Origin: Dietzia aurantiaca
GTDB taxonomy: Bacteria; Actinomycetota; Actinomycetes; Mycobacteriales; Mycobacteriaceae
Direction: 5' to 3'
Assembly: GCF_021033825.1 (NCBI RefSeq)
Contig: NZ_JAIFXZ010000011.1
Span: forward strand, 62,001 to 126,000
Length of the DNA stretch: 64,000 nucleotides
Position numbers and translations under genes: made by a program. The notes beneath the pieces are model-generated. The model was not told the origin of the DNA, did not search any database, and worked only from the letters and a program-made list of their open reading frames with translations. Each line of letters begins with the position of its first letter. Position 1 is the first letter of the stretch. Below are positions 34,201 to 42,128 of this stretch, in pieces.

Positions 34201-34320
34201 TTACGTCGCCTCGGGGAACGGGGCGTTCGACGGGTAGGCGAGGTTGAAGCTGCCCTGGAACGCGGGCAGGATCGCGCGGCCCGGGCCGAACAGGAAGAAG
34301 TCGACGACGGCGTCGATCAT
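34201..34320 (-). CDS. 39-aa small protein upstream of the universal stress gene
   Basis: ATG at 34320 with AGGAGC 5 nt upstream; TACACT about 50 bp before it is a fair -10 box. The peptide is hydrophobic and amphipathic at the front (MIDAVVDFFLFGPGRAIL) and polar/Pro-rich at the end (NAPFPEAT), with no signal peptide. Unlike any family I can name. In size and character it recalls the short mycoloylated channel proteins PorA/PorH of Corynebacterium and the 41-aa frame at 43608, but no sequence identity is claimed. Strong translation signals are the main support. Confidence 0.55.
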   Translation of the reverse strand: MIDAVVDFFLFGPGRAILPAFQGSFNLAYPSNAPFPEAT

Positions 34321-34389
34321 GGTTGCTCCTGGTGCTGAAGTGATAGATGAGGCGCAGGTGAGTGTAACGCACGGATTAGGCTCAGGGAT

Positions 34390-35367
34390 ATGGCCAGTTC
34401 TGGTTCCCGGCGCAGCCGCCGGCCGCTGCCCCTGCGCGACGGCGTCGACCCGGTCCGCATCCGGCTCGCCGACCCGGGCCAGGGGCCGCGCAGCATTCCC
34501 GAGGAACTGCGGCGCCGATTCCCCGACCGGCTCGCCGAGCTCGAGGCCGCACTGGCCGCGGGAGAGGTCGTCACCGCAGACGGCAGCCCCGTCACCGGCG
34601 AGACCAGGCGCCACCGGGGGATGGACGTGTGGATGTACCGGACCCCCGAGCCCGAGACCGAGGTGCCCTTCGACCTCGTGGTGCTGCACCGGGATGACCG
34701 CCTCGTCGTCGTCGACAAACCGCATTACCTCGCCACCACGCCGCGCGCCGGGCACGTCACCGAGACCGCACTGGTGCGGCTCCGCCGCGACCATCACGGA
34801 CTCGGCGACCTGGCGCCCGCGCACCGCCTCGACCGGCTCACCGCCGGCGTGCTGGTGTTCACCGCCGACCCCGCGCACCGCGGCGCCTACCAGGAACTCT
34901 TCGCCGCCCGCCGCGTCGACAAGACCTACCTCGCCGTGGCGCCGGCGCCGGACGGCACGCCCGAGGTGCGCGAGCGGTCCAGCCGGATCGTCAAGACGCG
35001 CGGCATCCTCCAGGCCGCCGAGGTCGACGGCGAGGCCGACGCACACACGCGCATCACACTGCTGGACGCCCGTGGCGGGCTGGGCCTCTACCGTCTCGAG
35101 CCCACCACCGGCCGCACCCACCAGCTCCGCGTGCACATGAACGCCCTGGGCACGCCGATCCTCGGCGACGACCTGTACCCCGACGTGCTCGAGGTGACTC
35201 CCGGCGACTTCACCCGCCCGCTGCAGCTGCTGGCGGAATCGATCGCGTTCACCGATCCCGTCACGGGCGAGCGGCGCCGGTTCACCACCCGTCGCGCACT
35301 GGAGCAGTGGCCGACCGCACCCGATGAGCCCGAGCCCGATCAGGGTGGAAACCAGGGCCATCCCTGA
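34390..35367 (+). CDS. RluA-family 23S rRNA or tRNA pseudouridine synthase
   Basis: 325 aa. Isomerises uridine to pseudouridine in structured RNA. The catalytic aspartate lies in the family motif PAHRLDRLTAGVLVF near residue 155, with the supporting VVVDKPHYLATTP, KTYLAVAP and the RTHQLRVHMNALGTPILGD stretch. An N-terminal extension of about 90 residues contains an S4-like part (ELEAALAAGEVVTADG). It is preceded by TAGGCT 7 nt before the ATG (leaderless pattern). The target base cannot be told from sequence; orphan RluA members of this type are usual in actinobacteria. Confidence 0.92.
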   Translation: MASSGSRRSRRPLPLRDGVDPVRIRLADPGQGPRSIPEELRRRFPDRLAELEAALAAGEVVTADGSPVTGETRRHRGMDVWMYRTPEPETEVPFDLVVLHRDDRLVVVDKPHYLATTPRAGHVTETALVRLRRDHHGLGDLAPAHRLDRLTAGVLVFTADPAHRGAYQELFAARRVDKTYLAVAPAPDGTPEVRERSSRIVKTRGILQAAEVDGEADAHTRITLLDARGGLGLYRLEPTTGRTHQLRVHMNALGTPILGDDLYPDVLEVTPGDFTRPLQLLAESIAFTDPVTGERRRFTTRRALEQWPTAPDEPEPDQGGNQGHP

Positions 35368-35426
35368 TCCGCCCCGGTCCCCGGATGCTGCATGCTTTAG
35401 TCGACCACCACCTTGCGAGGGAGCAC

Positions 35427-36197
35427 ATGACCACCCAGGCCGAGACCCATCAGCAGCCCGGCGCCGCGGAGCCCGTGGCCGCCATCGCCACCGACCTCGT
35501 CATGACCTACGGCGAGGGCGAGACCGAGGTGCGCGCCCTGGACCACGTCAGCGCCACCTTCGCCAAGGGCAGGTTCACCGCCATCATGGGGCCGTCCGGC
35601 TCCGGCAAATCCACCCTCATGCACTGCATGGCCGGGCTCGACCGGCCCACCTCCGGGTCCGTGCGCATCGGCGACACCGAGATCGTGGGCCTGCCGGACA
35701 AGCAGCTCACCGCGCTGCGGCGCGACCGGATCGGCTTCGTGTTCCAGTCCTTCAACCTCGTGCCCACCCTCACGGCCGAGGAGAACATCACGCTGCCGCA
35801 GGACATCGCCGGCCACCGCATCGACCGCGCGTGGTTCGACGAGGTCGTGGGGCGACTGGGCATCGGCGACCGGCTCTCGCACCGGCCGTCCGAGCTGTCC
35901 GGCGGGCAGCAGCAGCGCGTCGCCTGCGCCCGCGCCCTCGTGGGCCGGCCCGACATCCTGTTCGGCGACGAGCCCACCGGCAACCTCGACTCCACCTCCT
36001 CCGCCGAGGTGCTGTCCATCCTGCGCAGCGCGGCCGACGACTTCGGGCAGACCGTCGTGATCGTCACCCACGACCCGCGCGCCGCCACCTACGCCGACCG
36101 CGTCCTGCTGCTCGCCGACGGGCGGCTCGTGCGCGAGCTCGAGAGTCCGACTGCCGACGAGATCCTCGCCGCCATGGGCGACCTCGAGGAGCGGTGA
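35427..36197 (+). CDS. ABC transporter ATP-binding protein (MacB/LolD class)
   Basis: 256 aa, ATPase subunit of a MacB-type mechanotransmission or export system. Walker A GPSGSGKST near residue 55, Q-loop FVFQSFNLVP, signature LSGGQQQRVACARAL, Walker B ILFGDEPTGNLDS and H-loop IVTHDPRAA. Start is the ATG at 35427 with GCGAGGGAGC upstream. The stop overlaps the permease start by one base (TGATG), so the two are made together. The cargo is not identifiable. Confidence 0.94.
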   Translation: MTTQAETHQQPGAAEPVAAIATDLVMTYGEGETEVRALDHVSATFAKGRFTAIMGPSGSGKSTLMHCMAGLDRPTSGSVRIGDTEIVGLPDKQLTALRRDRIGFVFQSFNLVPTLTAEENITLPQDIAGHRIDRAWFDEVVGRLGIGDRLSHRPSELSGGQQQRVACARALVGRPDILFGDEPTGNLDSTSSAEVLSILRSAADDFGQTVVIVTHDPRAATYADRVLLLADGRLVRELESPTADEILAAMGDLEER

Positions 36198-38788
36198 TGG
36201 CCACCGCGAAACACCAGGCCCGCCACTCTCGACCGGCAGAGCACGCACCGCGGCATGCGCGGCCGATGCTGCGGGTCTCCTTGCGCAACATCGCCGCGCA
36301 CAAGCTGAGGCTGCTGCTGTCGGTGCTGGCCGTGGTGCTGGGGACCGCGTTCGTCACCGGCTCGCTCGTGTTCACCTCCACGCTCAAGAGCACCTTCGAC
36401 GGGCTGCTCGAACAGGGCACCGCCGACCTGTCGGTGATGATCGAGCCCGAGGATCCGCGCGGCGCCGGTGTGCCGTTCGAGGTGGCCGACCGGGTCATGG
36501 AGATGCCCGGCGTCGCCGCGGCCATGCCCGAGGTGTCCGGGACGGTCGTGCTGTTCAACGCCGACGGCACCCCGTACCAGTCCGGCGGGGCCCCGTCCGA
36601 GGGCCTGGCCTGGATCGATCCCGAGCAGGCGGTCGGCAGCAGCAACGAGATGGTCGACGGGCGCACGCCCGCCGCCGACGGTGAGGTCGTCCTGCCCGAG
36701 GGCGTGCTCGAGGGGGCCGGCCTCGCGATCGGCGACACCGCGCAGGTGTACACCACCTCGAACGGGATGATCGACGTCACCGTCGTCGGCACCTACACGA
36801 GCGACACCGACGTCGGCGGTTACGTCGGCGTCGGTTTCACCTCCGAGCAGGCCCGCGCGCTGTTCAGCGACGGGGAGAACGCCAGCAGCGTCTCCGTCCG
36901 CGCCGAGGAGGGCGTGGGCCAGGGCGAGCTGCGGGATGTCATCGCGGCCGAGTACCCCGACTTCTCCGTCAGCACGGGCGAGGAGGTCAAGGAACGGCTC
37001 TCGGACCAGCTGGGCACGATGCTGGACTTCATCAACTACTTCTTCGCGGCGTTCGGCCTGATCGCGCTGCTCGTGGGCACGTTCATCATCTACAACACCT
37101 TCTCCATGCTGGTCGCGCAGCGGCTGCGCGAGCTCGCGCTGCTGCGGGCGATCGGTGCCTCCCGGGGGCAGATCACCCGGTCGGTGCTGGCCGAGGCCGC
37201 CGTCACGGGGCTCGTCGGCTCCGCGATCGGTGTGGTGGCCGGGTTCGGGTTGGCGCAGGCGATCTTCATGGTGCTCGACGCCCTGGACCTGGGAATCCCG
37301 GCCGGCGATCTGGCGCTCGCCACCTCGTCGGTGGTCACGCCGCTGGTGCTGGGTTTCGTCGTCACCCTGTTCTCCGCCTGGGCCCCCGCCCGGCGGGCCG
37401 GACGCGTCGCGCCCGTGCAGGGCATGCGCGTCGGCTCCGTCGCCACCGAGGCCGGCGGGGGCATGCGCACCTACGTCGGCGTCCTCGCGGTCGTCGCGGG
37501 TGTCGCGCTCGCGCTCATCGGCACGTGGCAGGACACCACCAAGTCCGGAGCGATCACCGTCGGCGTCGGCGCGGCGGCCCTGATCGTCGGCAGCTTCCTG
37601 GTGATGCCCGCCCTCGCGCGGCCCATCGCCGGCGGTATCGGCCGGGTCATCGGCGCGCCCTTCGGTGCGGTCGGTCGGCTGGCCGCGACCAACGCCGGGC
37701 GAAACACCCGCCGCACCGCGGCGACCGCGTTCGCGCTCACCCTCGGACTCACCCTGGTCGCGGCGTTCGGCACCCTCGGCGCCACCACCAAGGAGAGCAT
37801 CAGCGGCATCATCGACCAGGACATCAAGGCGGACGTCGTCGTCCAGGGCGTCGCCTCGCAGGGGCCGCCGGTGCCGCTGCCCGGCGCCATCGAGGAGCGG
37901 ATCTCCGGCGTCGACGAGGTCGGCGAAGTCGCGTACCTGGCGTTCGGGTTCGGCGTACTCGGCGGGGAGCAGCAACTCATCTCCGCCGCGGGCGGCCCGG
38001 TCGAGGAGATGATCGACGCGACCGTCGTGGACGGTTCGCTCCAGCCGGCCGAGAACTCGCTCGTCGTCTCCCGCTCCGTGGCCCGCGACAAGGGCTGGAC
38101 ATACGGCAGCACCGTGCCGCTCGTCGGGCCCGACGGCAGCGAATCCACCCTGCGCGTCACCGGCGTCTACGAGGACTCGCAGGTGCTGGGCCAGTTCTAC
38201 ACCGGTAGAGACGTGTACGAGCGCCTGGTGCCGGAGAACCTGCGGACCACGTTCAACGTGCTGGTCTCACCGGCGGAGGGAGTCACCTCGGACCAGGCCC
38301 GGGAAGCGGTTACCGCAGAGCTGGCCGACACCCCCATCGCGATGGTGCAGAGCAAGCAGGAGTACATCGACCAGCAGACCGGCGGAGTCGACCAGTTGCT
38401 CACGATCATCTACGCCCTGCTGGGGCTGGCCCTGGTGGTCGCGGTGCTGGGCATCGTCAACACGCTGGCGCTGTCGGTGATCGAGCGGCGCACCGAGATC
38501 GGGATGCTCCGCGCCGTCGGAATGCAACGGTCGCAGGTGCGGCGAACGGTCAATCTCGAGTCCACGCAGATTGCCGTGTTCGGCGCGCTGATCGGTGCGG
38601 CGGTGGGCGTTTACCTGGGGTGGGCGTTCGTGACCGTGCTGGCGTCCAGCGGGCTGCAGATGACCACCATCCCGTGGGGGATGATCGGCATCGTGCTGGT
38701 GTGCTCGGCGTTCGTGGGAGTGCTGGCCTCACTGTGGCCGGCGCACCGGGCGGCCAAGACCGGGCCGCTCGAGGCGATCACGGACTAG
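36197..38788 (+). CDS. FtsX-like ABC permease, two-domain MacB/YknZ type
   Basis: 863 aa. The protein has two FtsX repeats: an N-terminal TM (about 28-50), an extracytoplasmic domain to about 275, three TMs (275-400), two further TMs (425-470) and a second N-terminal-like TM (near 505), a second external domain, and three C-terminal TMs (735-850) with the family sequences ERRTEIGMLRAVGMQRSQV and LWPAHRAAKTGPLEAI. That is the full-length form of heteromer-free actinobacterial systems. It couples ATP hydrolysis to export or envelope work, for lipids, drugs or lipoproteins. It is convergent with a deaminase gene and the ends overlap by 11 bp. Confidence 0.92.
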   Translation: MATAKHQARHSRPAEHAPRHARPMLRVSLRNIAAHKLRLLLSVLAVVLGTAFVTGSLVFTSTLKSTFDGLLEQGTADLSVMIEPEDPRGAGVPFEVADRVMEMPGVAAAMPEVSGTVVLFNADGTPYQSGGAPSEGLAWIDPEQAVGSSNEMVDGRTPAADGEVVLPEGVLEGAGLAIGDTAQVYTTSNGMIDVTVVGTYTSDTDVGGYVGVGFTSEQARALFSDGENASSVSVRAEEGVGQGELRDVIAAEYPDFSVSTGEEVKERLSDQLGTMLDFINYFFAAFGLIALLVGTFIIYNTFSMLVAQRLRELALLRAIGASRGQITRSVLAEAAVTGLVGSAIGVVAGFGLAQAIFMVLDALDLGIPAGDLALATSSVVTPLVLGFVVTLFSAWAPARRAGRVAPVQGMRVGSVATEAGGGMRTYVGVLAVVAGVALALIGTWQDTTKSGAITVGVGAAALIVGSFLVMPALARPIAGGIGRVIGAPFGAVGRLAATNAGRNTRRTAATAFALTLGLTLVAAFGTLGATTKESISGIIDQDIKADVVVQGVASQGPPVPLPGAIEERISGVDEVGEVAYLAFGFGVLGGEQQLISAAGGPVEEMIDATVVDGSLQPAENSLVVSRSVARDKGWTYGSTVPLVGPDGSESTLRVTGVYEDSQVLGQFYTGRDVYERLVPENLRTTFNVLVSPAEGVTSDQAREAVTAELADTPIAMVQSKQEYIDQQTGGVDQLLTIIYALLGLALVVAVLGIVNTLALSVIERRTEIGMLRAVGMQRSQVRRTVNLESTQIAVFGALIGAAVGVYLGWAFVTVLASSGLQMTTIPWGMIGIVLVCSAFVGVLASLWPAHRAAKTGPLEAITD

Positions 38789-39278
38789 CAGTATCCCGTG
38801 CAGCGCGCTCGTGGAGCCGGCGTACCTCGTCGGCCAGCTCCGGCACGGGGCCGGCGACGGGGACGCCCGGCGCGACCTGCGTGATCGACAGACCGGCCAC
38901 CGGCCCCGGGATCACGTCGAGCTCGGCCATCCACGCCGCGTACTGCGCGCCACTCGAGGCGAACACGATGCGACCGAGCCCCACGAGGGCGTGCGCTGCG
39001 CTGCACATCGGGCAGTGCTCGCCCGAGGTGTAGACGGTCGCCGCCGCGCGCTCGTCTGGGGTGAGGTTCTCGGCGGCCCACCGCGCGATCGCGAACTCCG
39101 GGTGCCGGGTGGCGTCGCCGCCGGAGATGCGGTTGCGGTCGGAGAACCGGACCCGCCCGGCGGCGTCGACAAGGAGCGAACCGAAGGGCTCGTCCCCGGC
39201 CTCTACCGCCGTAGTGGCCAGCTGGATGCAGCGGCGCAGGTGGGAGATGTCGTCGTCGTGAAAATCGTGTTCTGTCAT
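38778..39278 (-). CDS. Cytidine/guanine-deaminase-like zinc hydrolase
   Basis: 166 aa of the CDA fold, nearest in form to guanine or tRNA-adenosine deaminases. The zinc ligands and proton shuttle are kept: HPEFAIARW (His and Glu of the HxE motif) near residue 60 and EHCPMCSAAH (two Cys) near 92. The Pro between His and Glu, in place of the usual Ala, is less common. AGGAG lies 6 nt before the ATG at 39278, preferred to a GTG 15 bp further up. Last gene of an operon with a GntR regulator and an ankyrin lipoprotein. Confidence 0.85.
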   Translation of the reverse strand: MTEHDFHDDDISHLRRCIQLATTAVEAGDEPFGSLLVDAAGRVRFSDRNRISGGDATRHPEFAIARWAAENLTPDERAAATVYTSGEHCPMCSAAHALVGLGRIVFASSGAQYAAWMAELDVIPGPVAGLSITQVAPGVPVAGPVPELADEVRRLHERAARDTASP

Positions 39279-39289
39279 GGTGGCTCCTG

Positions 39290-40609
39290 TCACAGTGCCT
39301 CCTCGAGCAGGGCGACGACCTGCCCCTGGCCGCGCCCGGCGGCCAGGTCGCGCGGCGAGGTGCCGTCGCCGTCGGGCAGGGTCGGATCGGCGCCGCCGGC
39401 CAGCAGGATGCGGATCGTCTCGAGATGGCCGCCGGTGCCGTCACCGTAGATGATCGCCTCGTGTAGGGCGGTCCAGCCGAGGTCGTTGACGTGGTTCACG
39501 GGCACCTCGGCATCCACCAGGATCTGTGCGGTGCTCGCGTAGCCGCCCTCGCCGGCGGGGATGAGCGCGGTGCCGCCGAAGCGGTTGGTGCTGGTCACGT
39601 CCGCGCCGTGCGCCAGGGTCATGGTGAGGATCTCGTCCAGGCCCTCGGCGCCGGCGTACAGGAACGCCGAGTCCTGGATGTTGTCCTGCGCGTCCGGGTC
39701 GGCGCCCAGGTAGAGCAGCAGTGCGGCGACCCGCGGGTGGTTGTTCCTGGTGGACACGACCAGCGGGGTCTGGCCCTGCGCGTCGCGGGTCTCGATGTCC
39801 GCGCCCCGGCGCAGCGCGAGCGCGGCCGCGTCGGGGTCACCGCTCGCTGCGGCCTGCAGCAGCTCGGCGTCGGCGTCGCGGCCGGGCGCGTGGGCGCGGT
39901 CGGCGGCCACGGCCTGCTCGATCAGGCTCGCCTGCGACGTCAGCCCGTGGCGGCGCGCCAGTTCGAGAGGGGTGGCGCCGTCCTGCTGCGCGGGGATCGT
40001 GAGGTCACCCCCTGCGGCGACGATCACGCGCACGCTGTCCATGAAGTCGGTGCTGTCGCCCCGCGCGGGGCGTCCGGCCTGGTCGGTGAAGATGAGCGCC
40101 TCGTGTAGGCCGGTCCAGCCGAGGTTGTTGACGTGGTCGATGTCCACGCCGTGGCGGATGAGCCGGCCGATGATGTCGGCGTGCCCGCGCTCGGCCGCGC
40201 GGATGAGGCCGGTGCCGTCGTAGGAATCGAGGCCGGTCACATCGGCACCGCTGACGAGCGTGAGGTCGAGTAGTTCGGTGTGCCCCTCCGAGGTGGCGAT
40301 GAGGTAGGCGCTCTGCACGGTGTCGTCGGTGGCGTTGACGTCCGCACCGCGGGCGATGAGCTTGCGCGCGGCGGGCACGTCGTCGGCCCAGGCGGCGGCG
40401 ATGAGCTCGGTGTCGAGCCGCTGTTGTGCCTCGGGGCTGAGGGCGGGCGCGGTGGTGGCTGGCGCAGTGTCGGCGACGACCGTGGTGGAGGATGCCTCGG
40501 GTGTGGGGGCGGTGTCGGTCGCGGTGTCGGCGGCGCAGGCGGTGAGGAGCAGCGCCAGGGCGGTCACGCCGACGGTGGTGCCAGCGCCTCGCGGGCGGTG
40601 ACGGGTCAT
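39290..40609 (-). CDS. Ankyrin-repeat lipoprotein with an internal duplication
   Basis: 439 aa. Lipobox LALLLTAC near residue 25, so it is anchored outside the membrane. After a Thr/Ala-rich linker come two blocks, each of about five ankyrin repeats (about 66-245 and 250-438). Block 1 contains GLIRAAERGHADIIGRLIRHGV followed by NNLGWTGLHEALI; block 2 contains the matching TALIPAGEGGYASTAQILV and NDLGWTALHEAII. That implies an ancient internal duplication. Its start overlaps the GntR stop as ATGA; it ends 11 bp before a deaminase. Ankyrins bind proteins; here possibly a periplasmic enzyme or signal. Confidence 0.9.
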   Translation of the reverse strand: MTRHRPRGAGTTVGVTALALLLTACAADTATDTAPTPEASSTTVVADTAPATTAPALSPEAQQRLDTELIAAAWADDVPAARKLIARGADVNATDDTVQSAYLIATSEGHTELLDLTLVSGADVTGLDSYDGTGLIRAAERGHADIIGRLIRHGVDIDHVNNLGWTGLHEALIFTDQAGRPARGDSTDFMDSVRVIVAAGGDLTIPAQQDGATPLELARRHGLTSQASLIEQAVAADRAHAPGRDADAELLQAAASGDPDAAALALRRGADIETRDAQGQTPLVVSTRNNHPRVAALLLYLGADPDAQDNIQDSAFLYAGAEGLDEILTMTLAHGADVTSTNRFGGTALIPAGEGGYASTAQILVDAEVPVNHVNDLGWTALHEAIIYGDGTGGHLETIRILLAGGADPTLPDGDGTSPRDLAAGRGQGQVVALLEEAL

Positions 40610-41241
40610 GTGGGGTCCTTCAGGTCGTGGACCGCCTGCCGGCTGGAGGCGGCGTGGGAGTGGATGAGCGTGGCCGCCGCGTTGGTGTCGCCGGCGGCGA
40701 TCGCGTCGGCGATCGCCACGTGCTCGGCGTGGAGCACCGCGGCGTCGCCGTGCTGTCGGTGCACCCAGGCCAGGCGTGGCCGGATGGTGTTGAGGAGTTC
40801 GTGGGTGATGCTCCCGTGCGCCTGCTCCAGCAGGACGTCGTGGAAGCGGGCGTTGAGGATGATCGCGCGGGTGGTGTCCCCGGCCGCGATCGCCGCGCCG
40901 GCCTCCGAGGTGGCCGCGTGGAGGGCGACGACGACGAGTTCGTCCGCCTCTTCCGCGAGCCGGACGACCAGCACCGTCTCGAGGACTTCGTTCAGGACGA
41001 TCAGCTCGTCGATCTCGGCCTCGGAGTAGTGCCGTACCTCCATCCCGCCGGCCGGTCGCTCGCGGGTGAGTCCCTCGGCGAGGAGATCGCGCAGGGCGTC
41101 CCGGACGGGGACCCGCGACACCTCGAGTTGGGCGGCGATCCGCTGCTCTATCAGGCGGGATCCCGGCGCGTACTCGCCGGAGAGGATGCGGTCGCGGATC
41201 GCGTCGCGAACGGTCGGGGTGGTGAGGGATGGCCGTGGCAC
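40606..41241 (-). CDS. GntR-family regulator (FadR/FCD subfamily)
   Basis: 211 aa from the GTG at 41241. The N-terminal winged helix (VRDAIRDRILSGEYAPGSRL, then AAQLEVSRVPVRDALRDLLAEG) and the all-helical FCD ligand domain (about 85-205) are clear; ligand residues such as ILNARFHDVLLEQAHG and HAEHVAIADAI are in place for a carboxylate ligand and metal. An upstream in-frame start at 41295 is rejected because a dyad and a TATACT -10 box lie between the two. It overlaps the ankyrin gene start by four bases and should govern the operon. Confidence 0.88.
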   Translation of the reverse strand: MPRPSLTTPTVRDAIRDRILSGEYAPGSRLIEQRIAAQLEVSRVPVRDALRDLLAEGLTRERPAGGMEVRHYSEAEIDELIVLNEVLETVLVVRLAEEADELVVVALHAATSEAGAAIAAGDTTRAIILNARFHDVLLEQAHGSITHELLNTIRPRLAWVHRQHGDAAVLHAEHVAIADAIAAGDTNAAATLIHSHAASSRQAVHDLKDPT

Positions 41242-41244
41242 TCG

Positions 41245-41258
41245 TTTAGTATACAAAA
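41245..41258 (-). promoter_or_regulatory. GntR operator overlapping the -10 box
   Basis: TTTaGTATACaAAA, a near-perfect dyad built on GT-AT-AC, the core recognised by FCD-type GntR proteins. On the minus strand its centre is TATACT, 6 nt before the GTG, so the dyad would block its own promoter. Confidence 0.65.
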
Positions 41259-41306
41259 CCTCGGGGGCGGTGCAGGGCTCCGCGACGAGGCTCATGCGCA
41301 GACGAT

Positions 41307-41346
41307 CGAGCCCCCGACGGCCTGGGGTGAGGGCACCGGGGGCTCG
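41307..41346 (-). terminator. Hairpin after the TetR gene
   Basis: Perfect 10-bp stem CGAGCCCCCG/CGGGGGCTCG with a 20-nt loop, 31 bp beyond the TetR stop at 41377. Confidence 0.65.
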
Positions 41347-41376
41347 GGATGGGGGCGTGGGGCTGGCGGCGCCTGG

Positions 41377-41976
41377 CTAGCGGCGCAGGCCGAACAGGTT
41401 GCGGGGGCCGCGGTGCTCGTGGCGTGCGAGCGCGGCGCTGAGCAACTCGGAGTCGTGCGCGCGGTCGATGGCCTGGCCGGCGAGGCGGCCGACGGTGCGC
41501 TCCCAGATCAGGCCCTCGAAGACGGCGAGGAGGTCCATCGCGGCGACCGCCGGCTCACGCATCCCGGTGGCGTCGAGCGCGTTGGTCAGGTCGCTGGGGT
41601 CCAGCAGTGAGGACACGAGATCGGTGGTGTCCTCCTTGCCGGAGAGCTCGATGATCAGCGCGGACCGCGCGGCCAGCTCGCCGCGGTAGTCGGCGAGCAG
41701 GGCCTCGATCATGCGGGAGAGCACTCCCAGCACATCGTCGGCGTTCGTGGACGCCAGCTCCTGGATTCCCGAGACCTCGACGAATCCCCGCAGCAGCGAG
41801 GTGACCCGGTCGACGGTGAGGCCGACCAATTGCGCCCGGGTGCGGCAGTAGTACGAGGTCGAGCCGGAGGGGAGCCCGGCCTCGGAGTCGACGGCACGGT
41901 GCGTGAGCGCCCGGATGCCGTCCCTCGCCACGACCTCGATCGCCGAGTCGGCGATCAGCATTCGCCGGTCCTCCAT
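41377..41976 (-). CDS. TetR-family transcription regulator
   Basis: 199 aa. The helix-turn-helix is the variant LTHRAVDSEAGLPSGSTSYYCRTRAQL near residues 24-50, as in the TetR group with a TSYYxxTR turn. It lies between the GntR operon and the desaturase, transcribed in the same direction but separated from each by a strong hairpin. GGGAGT lies before the ATG. The double palindrome at the desaturase start is a candidate target, and equally any other TetR protein could act there. Confidence 0.88.
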   Translation of the reverse strand: MEDRRMLIADSAIEVVARDGIRALTHRAVDSEAGLPSGSTSYYCRTRAQLVGLTVDRVTSLLRGFVEVSGIQELASTNADDVLGVLSRMIEALLADYRGELAARSALIIELSGKEDTTDLVSSLLDPSDLTNALDATGMREPAVAAMDLLAVFEGLIWERTVGRLAGQAIDRAHDSELLSAALARHEHRGPRNLFGLRR

Positions 41977-42076
41977 GGGTACTCCCGTCGTCTTGTGTGA
42001 CTGGTGCTGGACTGGTACGGCCGACTTCCGGGGTCAGCCTATCGCCGGTTCTACACCTGGGGCGTCGAAATCACGG

Positions 42077-42110
42077 ACGCCCTCGACACCTGATCAGGTG
42101 TCGAGGGCGT
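42077..42110 (-). terminator. Perfect 34-bp palindrome after the desaturase gene
   Basis: 17-bp arms meeting at TGATCA, so about 15 bp of stem with a 4-nt loop, 19 bp beyond the desaturase stop. The strongest hairpin in this part of the window. Confidence 0.8.
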
Positions 42111-42128
42111 GGCGGCGTGCGATTCAGG

